Shown here: in pieces, positions 1 to 11,074 of the stretch
How positions within the stretch are numbered: position 1 is the first letter of the stretch
Layout of the letters: each line of letters starts with the position of its first letter
From: Limnanthes douglasii subsp. nivea
Lineage: Eukaryota > Streptophyta > Magnoliopsida > Brassicales > Limnanthaceae
Reading direction: 5' to 3'
Length of the DNA: 64,000 nt
NCBI GenBank assembly: GCA_036936605.1
Contig: JAUPFV010000005.1
Coordinates: 60,656,742-60,720,741, forward strand
The notes under the pieces: model-generated
What the model was told of the DNA's origin: nothing
What the model saw: the letters and a program-made list of their open reading frames with translations, nothing else
Database searches by the model: none
Program-made: the position numbers and the translations under genes

Positions 1-1540
1 CCAGTTTTAGACTTGCAATGTTACTTTTGTGTGATGGGAAACAATTGTTTTACACTCTCTCTAAATAATATGGTTGTTGGAAATGGAAATTTGATTAAAG
101 AGGATAATTTGTATTTTTTAAATACTATTAAATATCACAACATTGATGTAAGTATACAACATACACCAAAAAATAAATCAAAGACCCTCTAAACTGTGGC
201 ACAAACGGTTGGATCATATATCCAAAGTTAGGATGGATAAGCTTGTTGCTGAAGGTTTATTGGGTCTCATTGATTAATCTGATTTCGGTATATATGGTGA
301 ATGTATCAAAGGGAAACAAACCAAAGTTAAAAAGTTACGGGCATATAAAGCGATCCAAGTTCTAGAGTCGATACATACCAACATCTATGGACCGTTTCCA
401 CAGGAATCATGTAACGGACATTGGTACTTTGTATTATTCATTGATGACTACTATCATTTCAGTTAACTCTATATTCTTCATGAAATATCCAAGGCCCTAG
501 ACAAGTTCATAGATTTTAGGACCAAGATTGAGAAACAACTCGGTAGATATGAAGGATGAGGTGAACAACGTCCAAGACTCTTTGCATTATACCTAGAGAA
601 GTGTGGAATAGTCCATCGATACACTATGTTGGATTCACCTCACATAAATGGTGTATCTGAGAGATGGAACCGAACACTAAAAAAGTGGCTAGAAGCATGA
701 TAGGTCCTTCATCTCTACCATTATATCTCTGGGAGAAGCCATCATATATGCCGCTTATATACTCAACCAAGTATCTACTAAGGCTAATGTTAGGACCCTA
801 TATGAGCTTTGGAACGGGCGTAGACCCAATTTAAAGTATATGCATGCGTGGGGTTGCCAACTGAGGCGGGGCCTTACAAACCTCAAGAAAAGAAAATGGA
901 CATAAAAACAATTAATTGTTTCTTCATAGGTTATTCCGAACATTCCAGAGGGTTTAAGTTTTATGATTTCTTTCACTGGTACAATATTTGAGAAAAGAAT
1001 GACCAAGTTTCTAAAATTTGTTGAGTTTGAAGGGTAAAATATGAGAACAAATGTTGATTTTGATGAAGAATTCATAGAGATTCATGAAATATTTAATGAG
1101 GATACTCAGGTATCAGAAGATTGGGCTATACTCCCAATCATTTCGGTCCCATTAGAAAAAGGTAATCCTCAAATTAACACTGATGCTCCACTTTAGAGTT
1201 CTAACTAGGATACATATATGGTCACGGTACAACAAGATAAACCTCAAGATAATATTCCACAAGGGAATCAAAATGATATCGTTCCTAATGATCAAACTCT
1301 ACCTCCTCAAGAAGTGCAACAAGAGGAAATAATGCCCTTAAGAAGGTCCACGAGTGAAATGAAGAGTACTACAGGTCTAAAATTTATAGTATATCTTCAT
1401 GAGCATGATGAGTTGTGTGGTGGAACTGTAGATGATCCCTCATACAGACATGCAATGCAAAGCTCTGACTTTTGGAAGTGGATTGACGCTATGACAGAAA
1501 AGTATAAATGAACTCAGGATAATGTGAATTGACATTATTC
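1..1540 (+). pseudogene. Ty1/copia gag-pol remnant, copy A (integrase to start of RT)
   Basis: Degraded copia polyprotein whose left part lies outside the window. Reading the plus strand across stops and frameshifts gives, in order, the protease/GAG-pre-integrase region (about 1-330, with an LWHKRLDH-like motif near 195), the integrase core (about 350-700, FIDDY near 440 and SERWNRT near 660), the integrase C-terminal region, and the linker into reverse transcriptase (open at 1,218-1,511, PLRRSTSEMKS then WKWIDAMTEKYK). RT stops after its first residues. Compared with copy B (31,895-33,475), this copy lacks 48 bases at about 543. Those bases encode 16 residues including the second catalytic Asp of integrase, so it is dead independently of its stop codons. 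The truncation point in RT is the same in both copies, so it predates the duplication. Family assignment is secure; exact domain edges are approximate. Confidence 0.85.
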
Positions 1541-1547
1541 TTCTAAG

Positions 1548-2389
1548 GTCGATCAAGTACCCCAGGTTTTTGAATCGTCACTCACAAAGACAAAAGTATT
1601 CTGCCAAGTTTTGTATATCTCTAGATAAATTCTCTATTTTTTAATTTTCTTGATATGGTCAGGTAAAGAAGAGGAAATTTAATCCCCAAATCACTGCGTT
1701 TATCTTCATCAGATTCAACATAGTAAACGGGTAAGTCACGTGATTCACAACCATGATGGAGATAATCAACATCGTCCAACTACTTAATGCTAGCTGACTA
1801 GAACACAACCTCGAGAGTCGGCAAAAGACGTATGACATTAGATACATGGGAAAACAAACCCCTAACTTACAAATATATTATATATCACCATCTCATATTT
1901 CATGCATAATGTGAGGTTTGTTAAATATTATGGTATAAGTTGATAGACTAGCCGTGCTCAAAACCGATAAATTTAAGATTTCAACTTATGGCTTAGGTGG
2001 TTTCACCTGTATAAAATGAATGGATTATAATTTAACATAACACGTGACTTTGTTCGAGGAATAAATTTCTATAACATGTCCAAATTCTCACATAGGTTAA
2101 ACATGACCATGAATATAAAATTATAGACATCTACACCAAGATAAAGTTTCTTGAGAGTGAACTAAACATAAAAGTGCGAAAATATTTATAGATGAAACAA
2201 TATATCACACTACTGCCGCGGTCTTCTTGGTCCAATTTTTTTTTAACAAATAAGAACTATAGAGTGTACACCTTGACACGACACAGAAAAGAAGGAAAAT
2301 AAATAACAAGTATGAAAGTCCAAATCTGGATGCTATAAACATCGCCGACCGTAAATAACTGGCCAACAACTATCGATAAGTATAGGATA
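1548..2389 (-). repeat. Non-coding LTR/3' UTR part of minus-strand gypsy element, copy A
   Basis: No coding sequence is visible. The stretch lies downstream (minus sense) of a gypsy pol gene and is repeated at 34,494-35,335 and about 26,860-27,760, so it is probably the 3' UTR plus LTR of that element. LTR boundaries could not be fixed: no convincing TG...CA pair with a target duplication was seen. At the left junction (about 1,547) roughly 1.0 kb present in copy B (33,491-34,493) is missing, with AAGG at both ends of the lost piece. Confidence 0.5.
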
Positions 2390-3062
2390 TCGCTCAGCCG
2401 AGTAGTTCTCATGCGGTCAAGAACCAATCATAGGAAGGTCACTCAGCTTAATGATCTATCAGCCAAACTACCTAAGTTTCATTTATAGACAGGCCATTCG
2501 TGTGAGCGACCAAGCCTAGTCAACCAGGCTACAAAATTCCCATTATAGACATGTCATGTAGCAGAGAGACCCATCCTACTAAACAAACTATCTAAGTTTC
2601 ATTGTAGGTAGACTATGAGTGATACGAAAGGCCCATTTTGGGTAGGTCACTCATTAGGGTGATCCACCTTAGATACCAAACTACCTAACTTTCATCCATC
2701 AATATATGTCTCCGCTGAGCAATCCAGCCTAGTAAGTCAGGCTTCCCAAGGCCCGTTATAAGCAGGTTGCTTCATGAAGCGACCCACACTAGCAACCAAA
2801 CTAGCTAAGTTTCATTTATAGGAACTTTACTCAGCTGAGCGACCTAGCTTACCAAACCATGCTACAAAAGGACCATTATGGGTAGGTCGTTCAACTGAGC
2901 AATAAAACCTAGCAAACCAGACTACCCAAGGCCCATCACAAACAGGGTGTCCAACAAAGCAACCCAGCCTAGCAACAAAACTACTTAAATTTCATTTATA
3001 GGTAGTTCACTCATTTGAGCGAGCCTTCTTAACAAGCCATGATACCCAACGCCCTTTATAAG
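2390..3062. repeat. Degenerate tandem-repeat array, copy A
   Basis: Two related phrases alternate every 60-70 bases: one around AACTACCTAAGTTTCAT, the other around GGCTACCCAAGGCCC, each followed by variants of TAGGTAGGTCACTCA and GAGCGACC. About ten degenerate units are visible. The array starts just past the integrase C-terminus of the minus-strand gypsy element, in its 3' UTR. Tat-lineage elements are known to carry tandem repeats in this position. Further copies of the array are at 27,761-28,135 and 35,336-36,010. Confidence 0.75.
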
Positions 3063-5560
3063 TATGTTGTTTGGTTGCGAGTCTGCTAACCGATACCCCC
3101 CATCGTGCCATTTGGAGATTACCTTGTATTGTCCATTTCAATTTAGAGCTAGCTTTTCTGTATTTTTATACTTGGCCCATTGGAAGATTTTCTTCATAAT
3201 CAGATCACATTCTATAAGAGGTCGAGGATTCAGTTTTACGTTAAATTTACTTTTCAACAAGCTTTAATAGTGCTCTGCTCAAACTGATCTTGGTAGTGCC
3301 ATTGCTTAATCAAATCGATAGAAATTTGTCGTTCTTCACTATTTTTTTCCTCCGAATAATACTTGACTCTCTGAATGTGGATGATGATCTCTATGGCCAT
3401 GAAAACCTCCATCCCATAGACTAAGGAAAAAAATATTTCGATAGTGGCCGACCTGGGGGTCGTCCGATACACCCAAAACACCTCAACTAATTTATCAGAC
3501 CATTTCCCCTCGCCTCATACAATTGTTTTCTTTATATGCTGATAATAGTTCTATTCGGTACCTCTACGTGGCCTTTTTCTTGGGGGTAATATGGAGTTTA
3601 AAAATATTATTCCATCCTATATTATCTATAAAAAAACGTCGTGATTACCTTATTTTAGAATTGAGGTCCACTATCTATTATTAAGATTTTTGGCATCCCG
3701 AACCTGGATAATATTTGACTTTGCAGGAAGTTGCAATTTTTTGGGCCCTCGTTTTGTACAAGACTTTTGGCTCAATATATTTGGTAAAGTAGTCAATGAC
3801 CATCACTAGAAATTTTCATTTTATGTAGTTATAGGTAGGGTCTCACTAAGTCGATCCCCCACTTATCAAATAATCAAGGTGTTCGGACTATGATTATTGG
3901 TTCACTCTTCAAATGGATTGTATTAGCATATTTTTTTAAATGCATCACATCCTTAGACGAGGACGTCTTTATCCGCTTCTAACTTTTGCCAATAGAAACA
4001 TGCCAAAAGGAATCGTTGAATTAAGCTTTTGTGTCCACAATAGGCTCCGACGAACCTTGTTCAAGTCTTTATGAATAAAGATAGATTTATCCTTGTTTAG
4101 ACAACGTAACATCACTATACTATTTCTTTTTTCTGTAGAGAACATCATCAAGAACCTCTTACTTAACTGCTTGTATTCGCAGTGCCCGAGCCTTGGCTTC
4201 CCTTCTGGAAGGACTTGATCTCGTAAATATAATAAGTATTCTCGTCTCCAGTCTTTAACGGTTTTTGTTGCAATGACCTCGACCTAGAAATGGTTACCCT
4301 ATTTAGTTGGTATTTCTTGGAAGATAAAAAATGGGTTGTCATATGACTGCTATTTCTGCCAACGAATATATCGTTGATTTATCCAGACGTGATACTTGTT
4401 CGTATTCTACTCAGTCAAATTTATTTTCTCATTCTTGCGATTCCTATAGGTACCCCCTCGTCCTTTCTTGCTTTGCCTCATATAGACCTTTTTCTTGACT
4501 TATTATAAACTAAGAGTCCGAACGTCCTCGTACAATGTTTGCTCCACATATACAATCCAATTTCAAACCACCCCAAGATGGTCTCATATTTAACAACATT
4601 GTTCATGGCATCAAAAAATAGTTTAATTGATTTCCGGATTTATTATCAGAATGGAGCTATTCAAACGATGCCAACTCCATCGACATCAACCACCCATTCC
4701 AAATCTTCAAGGTCCACTTGCATACCCTATTCGTCATCGACTTTGTCTCCCCTAAACTCGTTTATAAAATTAGCGATCACTTGATCCTGAGTTTTTGTAC
4801 GAGACTCGTACAAAATCTCATACTCTCCCAACTCAACTGACCACCGCGTGAGTCTTCCTGAAATATCTGACTTTTTAGTCATTTTTAGGTGAAAATAAGT
4901 TTATTAGATAGTGGCATGCCTTAGAAAATACGATCTAATCATTCATACAACTACCACGAGTCATATGAGAAAATTATCTAGATTCAAATATATCTTTCAA
5001 CATCGAGCAAGTTTTACTTACATAATAAATTGGTCGATGCGCCCCTTCGTCCTCCCTAACCAAGACGAAACTCACAATACAATTGGAGAAATATAAATAT
5101 AAATATGGTAACTTACCTCATATTGGAACTGAAATAATTTTAGGGGAGGTAAGATATTCTTTCAAAGTATGAAAGGCCTCGTCATATTTTTTTCCAATTG
5201 ATTTTTTTGCTCATTTAAGGAATTCGAATAAAGGGTGGCTCATATCAGAATATTAGGAGACACACATTGATAGAATATGGACTTCTATAATATTTTGTGG
5301 TGGTTCCATGGTTAAAATTTCCTTTAACTTCTCGGGGTCAGCTTCGATTCCGTTTTTGTTGAAGATGTACCCAAAGAACTTTCCATTATAGACTTCAAAC
5401 GAGCATTCCACGTGAGTTTGAGACTAAAATTTCTTAGAGACTCGAATATGTCGGATAGAGCCTCGAGCTGGCGATTCATGCTGTTATTTTTCACGATCTT
5501 ATCGTTGGTGTATGCCACCATATTTGTTTTGTCAATTTCTTTTCAAATATATGATTAACA
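2985..5560 (-). pseudogene. Ty3/gypsy (Tat-type) pol remnant, copy A: RT, RNase H, integrase
   Basis: Read on the minus strand from 5,560 leftward. RT palm fragment (5,521-5,324): the YxDD box reads YTND, followed by the SxFLG-like region. RNase H/connection (about 4,860-4,760) reads SGRLTRWSVELGEYEI, a motif typical of this family. A second RNase H-like start (VDVDGVG) is near 4,690. Integrase zinc-binding remnant lies near 4,000 (LLACFYWQKLEAD in one frame). Late integrase core (3,481-3,254) reads VYRTTPRSAT...FSLVYGMEV, and the C-terminus (about 3,240-2,985) contains KVISKWHDGGYRLAD. Stops and frameshifts are everywhere, and no gag or protease is attached upstream. The two RNase H-like stretches suggest the Tat lineage. 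It is clearly non-functional. Confidence 0.85.
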
Positions 5561-6670
5561 AGGTTTTAGTAGATCGACTTTGTAATTTTCAAATCAAAAG
5601 TCATACATTTATAGAAATATAAACCTTTCTCTATCTGAAAAATGGTATGTTCTTCTTCATGTGGATGCATTCAAACCATCCAAAAATCGTATCTAAATTT
5701 ATGAGATTAGATCCAAACAGAGCCATGACTTGAAATGGACCAAAAAATATTATGTTATGTCAAATAATTTGGTGAATCTGACATATGATTAATAAAATGC
5801 GTAATGTGAAGTATAATAAACAGTCTAACAAACACGTGAATTTAAATTTGATAGATTTATATAAGTTGTTAAACTGGTCGAATAAAAAAAAATATCAATA
5901 TGAGTTGACATAACAAACTCTAATATTAGTTAAAATTATTAGAAAACATACAAACCTTCTAAGCTTAATATAAGCATTACATAAAAAACGACAACGTATA
6001 TTATAAATTACGTTATGCTTATCTTTGAGGGTGGTGTTGACAATAATGAAAAGATGCAAAGTATATGATAATTATACGATATAGTTATCTTATTCTTAGC
6101 AAATCTGCATGAATGTCAAAACTATCTTCAAAGTTTATGCCTCTATTTGTCTAGAAAGTTATCATAAAAATCTATGAAACAACTCATCTGAGGAGCCCAT
6201 ATTAATTTTTTATAATTTTTTATGATAACTTTCTAGAATCATATTGATGATAGTCTTAAAATAAAGATCTAATGCTTGAGGAACTAGATAATATTTAAAG
6301 AGAATATTGTTAATTTTATCGTTGGTTTATCTAGTTTATGTGTATCTGAACTTATTTTCTCTGTGAGGTTACCTCGTTTTGTTTGACGTATGATTTTCCA
6401 TTTTTAGTTCTTTTTGTTGACATGTTTTTACGCCTAATCCTGTTGTCACGTGAGTCATGATCCATTCTTGGTTATGCGAGTATAACCTATTCTATATGTT
6501 ATGGTTGTTCTGGTTTGTAATTTTTTTTGGTGACTATTTAGACTATTCTTATTTTTTGGAAACACAATGTTAATTGTATGCTCGGGAAAGCGAAGATTTA
6601 ATGTTTAAGCCCTTACAACTAATAACTTTATCAGTAGCCATTTAATCTTTCTGAGTGAATCGATGAAAGA
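5561..6670. other. AT-rich stretch without a gene, copy A
   Basis: No recognisable coding sequence. It is repeated in copy B (38,490-39,590), and its left part (to about 6,005) also occurs in copy C (28,230-28,735). About 85 bases at 5,545-5,630 are present here and in copy C but missing from copy B, so that loss is derived in copy B. A near-inverted pair, AAAGTTATCATAAAAATCTA near 6,157 and its complement-like partner near 6,215, could form a stem of roughly 20 bases. Confidence 0.5.
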
Positions 6671-6714
6671 CTATAACTTTAATTGTTACTTTTTCTACAG
6701 ATTTTCGTTGAGTC

Positions 6715-7015
6715 TGAGACAATTTGTGCTGATGATGAACCAAGTGGAGTTTATGTTGAGACTGAGCCAAGTTGAAACTCAACCAACCTGAGGGGAAGCA
6801 AAGCTAAGGTCGGGATGAGACCAATATGAGGTGGAACCAAATCAAGCTAAGGCTGACCCAAGCTAAGGTTGACCTAAGGTAAAATAGATTAAAGTAAAGC
6901 CAAACTGAACCGAGCTAAATTGGTTGATGTGAGGCCGAACTAAACCAAGACCAAGCTAAACTGAGATCGAATTAATTTTAGGCTAAGTCGAATTAAGTTG
7001 AGTCTGAGCCAAACC
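6715..7015 (+). repeat. Degenerate short repeat GAGCCAAGCTAAG-type, copy A
   Basis: Run of decayed 10-15 base units resembling GAGCCAAGCTAAG, GAGACCAATATGAG and GAGCTAAATTGG, with stop codons in all frames. A shorter stretch of the same type lies at 7,755-7,835. Copy B has slightly longer versions (39,590-39,940 and 41,630-41,850). It looks like a decayed minisatellite inside an LTR or leader. No function is evident. Confidence 0.6.
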
Positions 7016-7060
7016 TTTTTGAATTAGAATTGTTAAAATTCAAGGTGAAAATTTATTACC

Positions 7061-8260
7061 AAACCTTGTATGAGTTGATTCCATCGAGAGAATTATTTTT
7101 GCGAAATTGTTTGTTTGTCAAAATGAGATACCAAGCCAATTTGGCATGCATGTAAAGATATATAGGTATCCGATATTCCTTTTAAAAATGAATAAAAACG
7201 AAATATGTAACCATACTGATAGAATAATCAATGGTCTGATTTTAGACGAAGTGTTGATCCTTGTCATGGATGAACTGAAGTACTTGTACACTACATCTCT
7301 TGTGAACTGTATGTTTTAAATATCCAAACTACTTTAGATTCTATAATTTCTTAGCCCCTGGTAAGTTAGTGCATTAAGTGCTCGGGATATCCTCAATGGA
7401 ATGTATGGAAGTACACGGTACTTAGTATGCAGGACTACATTTAGATTAAGCATATCACGAGAATGTATACAGTGGCACAAAAAGAATCCTTAGAGTTTTT
7501 AGGATTGTGTTTAGAATCGTATGAACATTATATTTTTTCAAGGATACGGGGACTCCCTAAAGTGTTTAATAATATGTTGATAATCATATAAAAATAGATA
7601 AAAAATTATCGTAGAGTAGTTTGATATTATATGTATTTTTATATGTGCAAATAAAAACATATAGAAATGATAAAAATGAGAAAACATAATAATGCTCATA
7701 GCTTTGAGTAAGATTCACAAGACAAGAAGAGTCTAATAAAAACTTAGGTAATACTGAGTTGAGGTCACGTTGATACGAGTTAAAACTAAGCTAAACTGAG
7801 CTAAAACTGGACCGAATCGAGCTACTGAACTGAGATGAGTGAAATGTATGTCCCATTGGTTCGACATTCCTTTTTGATGGAACCGTTAGATATTTTTGGT
7901 GATTTGACTGGTTGACATGTGTCGGGGAGGATGGTTCTAATGTCCAATATGTTTCATAGGTGGAGGCAGTAATGGTTGGGATGGTTGGTTTTCTTTTATT
8001 GCACTAAATGAGGCTTAGGTGCGTCTTATTATCTATTTTTTTATTATGATAATGAGAAATATGTGTCATACTCTTTTACCCAAAATTGGATGGATCACAA
8101 CGAGAGTGTCGCTTAGTAGACCTTCTTACAGACTTGCGATCGAAGTGTTTTGATTTGGTGATGTATTCATATGTAATGAGATATTCCAATGATAAATGAT
8201 TTATGAAGTCATGAGAATCACCAGAGAATGAGTAAAAATAGATTATCGAAGGGTAAAGTT
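7061..8260. repeat. Ancient internal duplication, unit 1 (copy A)
   Basis: Diverged direct repeat of the stretch starting at 8,428. Matching landmarks: ACCTTGTATGAG / ACCTTGTGTGAG at the start; ATCCAAACTACT...TAATTT in the middle; GGTTGACATG...GGGAGGAT...TGATATGGTTGG-like text; and ATCACCAGAGAATGAGTAAA / ATCACCAGAAAATGAATAAA at the end. Order and orientation are conserved but spacing differs. These could be the two old LTRs of a decayed element or a simple tandem duplication. No open coding region lies within it. Confidence 0.55.
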
Positions 8261-8427
8261 GTTGGTGGAATAGTTAGCCGAAGCTTTTCCCGAGAGTGGA
8301 GGGAGTATTGAAAGTAATGGAGAGTTTAATGAGAATGGTTAAAGGTTAAAGAAGAAGTCTCTGAAATCGAGATGAGCTTGTTGATACTTTATTATTGAAA
8401 TATATGTCGATACTTTATTGTTGAACC

Positions 8428-10180
8428 TTGTGTGAGCTGTTTGATGCAGGGAATCATCCCTACCAAACCGTCTGTATATCGAGATGAGCTACCAAGTCGA
8501 TTATGGTTAGTCTCATGTGAGTCTTACGGTTTGCTTGTTTCATACCATCTCGTTAAAAAACTTGTATTGGCCAAACCTTCCTAGAGAAAAAGGCTCTATT
8601 TGGTCAAAGATAAAAATGTACAAGCATTACTAGTACGTTCTATATTTTTTGTATTTCATGGTAGTTGGTTATCTCATAGCAAATAATCACAACCAGTTTT
8701 GGATTTGTAAGAAGTTAATTTGTTTATTTGAAAGTAGTTCTACATTTTTTTGAAGGTATGGAGATAGTACTATTCATTTAAAAATAATAATGACTAAAGT
8801 ATGAAACTGGTAATCCTTATCGCGGCGAAGATGAAGTGCTAAAACTTGACATATTTGATCTCGAGTGTTGGTTAGTTAATAATTCACGTGTTGAAACCAA
8901 ATTACCTCTTTTATAAACCATATGTTTTAGTCATCCAAACTACTCTAAAGTTTATAATTTTTTTTCTCTTCGGTAAGTATTTTGGATCTTTGTACCAAAT
9001 CAAAATTACTATGTTTAGCATAAAGAATTGTTTAGCCGTGTAACTTAGTTCATTAAGAGCTCAAGCTATTCTCAGCGGGGATAATAAGTGTATTAGACTA
9101 TTTAGTGTGGATGAATACGTTTTAAAACATCTGAACACTAGAATGATTGTAGTGATACGATGAGTCCCTAAACTGTTTAAGATTTTGTTTAGAGATATTT
9201 GAACACTAGATTTTATGTTGGGGCACGAGGACCTAATATGGTGTTTACGACTATATTTTGAATCATCCAAACAATAAATATAAATTTTGATTTGGTTTTG
9301 AAGAAGCCAAATTAGGGTACAAGGAAATTTTGATTTTTTTTGTGTGAATGAAAACAAATAGAATGAATACAAAAAAAATTAGGAAAACTAAGTTATTCTT
9401 ATAGTCTTGGATCATCTGAAGGAGGGGGAAGAACCTAACCATAACCCAAGAAGTACTGAGTTTAGGTCGCGCCAAAATCTAGTTGAACCAAGCTTAATTG
9501 AATATATATGTGGCTAACCTGTTTGATGAAACCAATGGAGGATTCTGGTTATTCGGTTGGTTGACATGCGGCGCGGGAGGATAATTCTATGTCTTGGTGG
9601 ATCCACGTGTGGAGCCAGTTGATGTTTGATATGGTTGGCTTTTTTATGTTTCATCGAACGAGGCTCATATGAGCATGATCCTTTCTTTTATTACTGTGAT
9701 AATAATAAGAATATGTTATGTTAATATGACCAAAGTTAGAGCAATCATAACGAGCGCGGTGCTTATTGGACCTAATTTGAAATTCATGATCGAAGTGGAT
9801 CTTATAGTATTTCATTTTGGAATGTTCAAAACGAGAACGGTGAGAGACATGATCACGTATGTAATAATTTAACATGCGATGCATGAGAAATATGTGATCC
9901 TTTTTCAGAGTTGTTTGTTTCCCTGGGGCTATGAATGATAAAACACAGAATCTGACGCGGGGACGGTAGGGGCCTCTGGTACAAAGACCGATTATGAACT
10001 TGCAAAAGTGACGAGTATTTTTAAAAGAACTTGTAGTCGTTGTGAAAGGTGTTTGAAAAACTTATCTTAAACAACTAAGTCTATGTGGTGATATATTTTT
10101 GCATAATGAAATATTTCGGTAACTAATATTGTCGGAATGACAAAAATCACCAGAAAATGAATAAAAACAGAAGATTAATG
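8428..10180. repeat. Ancient internal duplication, unit 2 (copy A)
   Basis: Partner of the unit at 7,061-8,260 and longer by several hundred bases. Short open frames here (for example 9,061-9,372 and 9,669-9,872) have no family features and differ in length between copies A and B, so I do not call them genes. Compared with copy B, 84 bases (43,426-43,509) are missing at about 9,953, flanked by ATCTG on both sides. Confidence 0.5.
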
Positions 10181-10559
10181 GCCAAAACATTTTCTTGAAA
10201 AGACAAAAAGTATCGAAAATAATAAAAAAAATATAAAAACATGGTAAAATATGAAAAAAATAAATAAAGAATTGAAAGAAATAAAAAAAAAAGAGTTACA
10301 ATTATGTAGTTGGTGGACTGAAAATTAAAAATAAAATGATCAAAATATTTTTGTTTAAAGTTCAATAAACTATATTATTTTTACCAAAATTCTAATTATA
10401 TTTGTAAACGGTACTTTGAACCATGAATCATCATGAACTTAAGGTGGAAGACCTAATTTCCCTAGTTATAGTATATGTGTCACACTAGCAAAAATTTTGT
10501 TCAAAAATATTTACTACTTCTCGTTCTTATTCAAAAACAATTTAAAAAAAAAACGTAAT

Positions 10560-10780
10560 TTCTTTTTTTTTTTTCCGAAAAAAACCTGCAGCCGCTACTT
10601 AGAGTGCAATGATTGTGCACACGGTAAATTCTCAGTCTGATGCAATAGCTTGCAAACTATTAGTAAACCACACAAGGTGACAGACTCAACCGAGAAAGCG
10701 TATGCAGAGGGACTCGAACTCACGACCTTTGGTCATGGTTAATATATCCATTACTTCGCATTCAAATATTTGTACGCTGA
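10560..10780 (-). mobile_element. tRNA-derived SINE, copy A
   Basis: Read on the minus strand, the stretch contains an RNA polymerase III B-box-like sequence (GAGTTCGAGTCCC, plus-strand 10,704-10,720 region). A weaker A-box candidate (TGCGAAGTAATGG) lies about 35 bases upstream. It ends in a GCGGCTGCAGGTT-like tail followed by a homopolymer run (T-run on the plus strand at 10,563-10,576). This layout matches plant SINEs. In copy B (44,128-44,320) the B box reads GAGTTCGAATCCC, closer to consensus. No target duplication was resolved. It is not a functional tRNA gene because no cloverleaf can be drawn. Confidence 0.7.
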
Positions 10781-10988
10781 ACTATTGGTTTTATTTAGAG
10801 AGGTTTACCGATAACCGTTGAAAAATTAAATTATCAATATTTATACGTAAAACTATTGGTATTTGTTTAAAGAGGACTATGATAACCATATATCTAAAAT
10901 TTAAATCACTCTTAACAGTTTTCAACTATTAGTAATTTTTAATTTTTAAAATTTTATATTTTTAAAATTAAGTTCAAAAATAAATATC

Positions 10989-10990
<2 letters not shown>

Positions 10991-11053
<63 letters not shown>
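10991..11053. repeat. (AT)n microsatellite
   Basis: Uninterrupted AT dinucleotide run of about 62 bases. The copy B counterpart (44,530-44,568) is only about 38 bases, so the array changed length after the duplication. Confidence 0.95.
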
Positions 11054-11056
<3 letters not shown>

Positions 11057-11074
11057 ACGAATAGAAATCTATGA

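Noticed and set aside
2390..3062. CRISPR-like array
   Set aside because: Repeats are degenerate, contiguous, lack unique spacers, and sit in a retrotransposon 3' UTR of a eukaryotic genome.
9061..9884. Several 60-100 codon ORFs on both strands
   Set aside because: Their lengths differ between copies A and B through small indels, and they show no conserved protein features.
10680..10740. Possible tRNA gene because of a B-box sequence
   Set aside because: No acceptor stem or anticodon arm can be formed; length and tail match a SINE.
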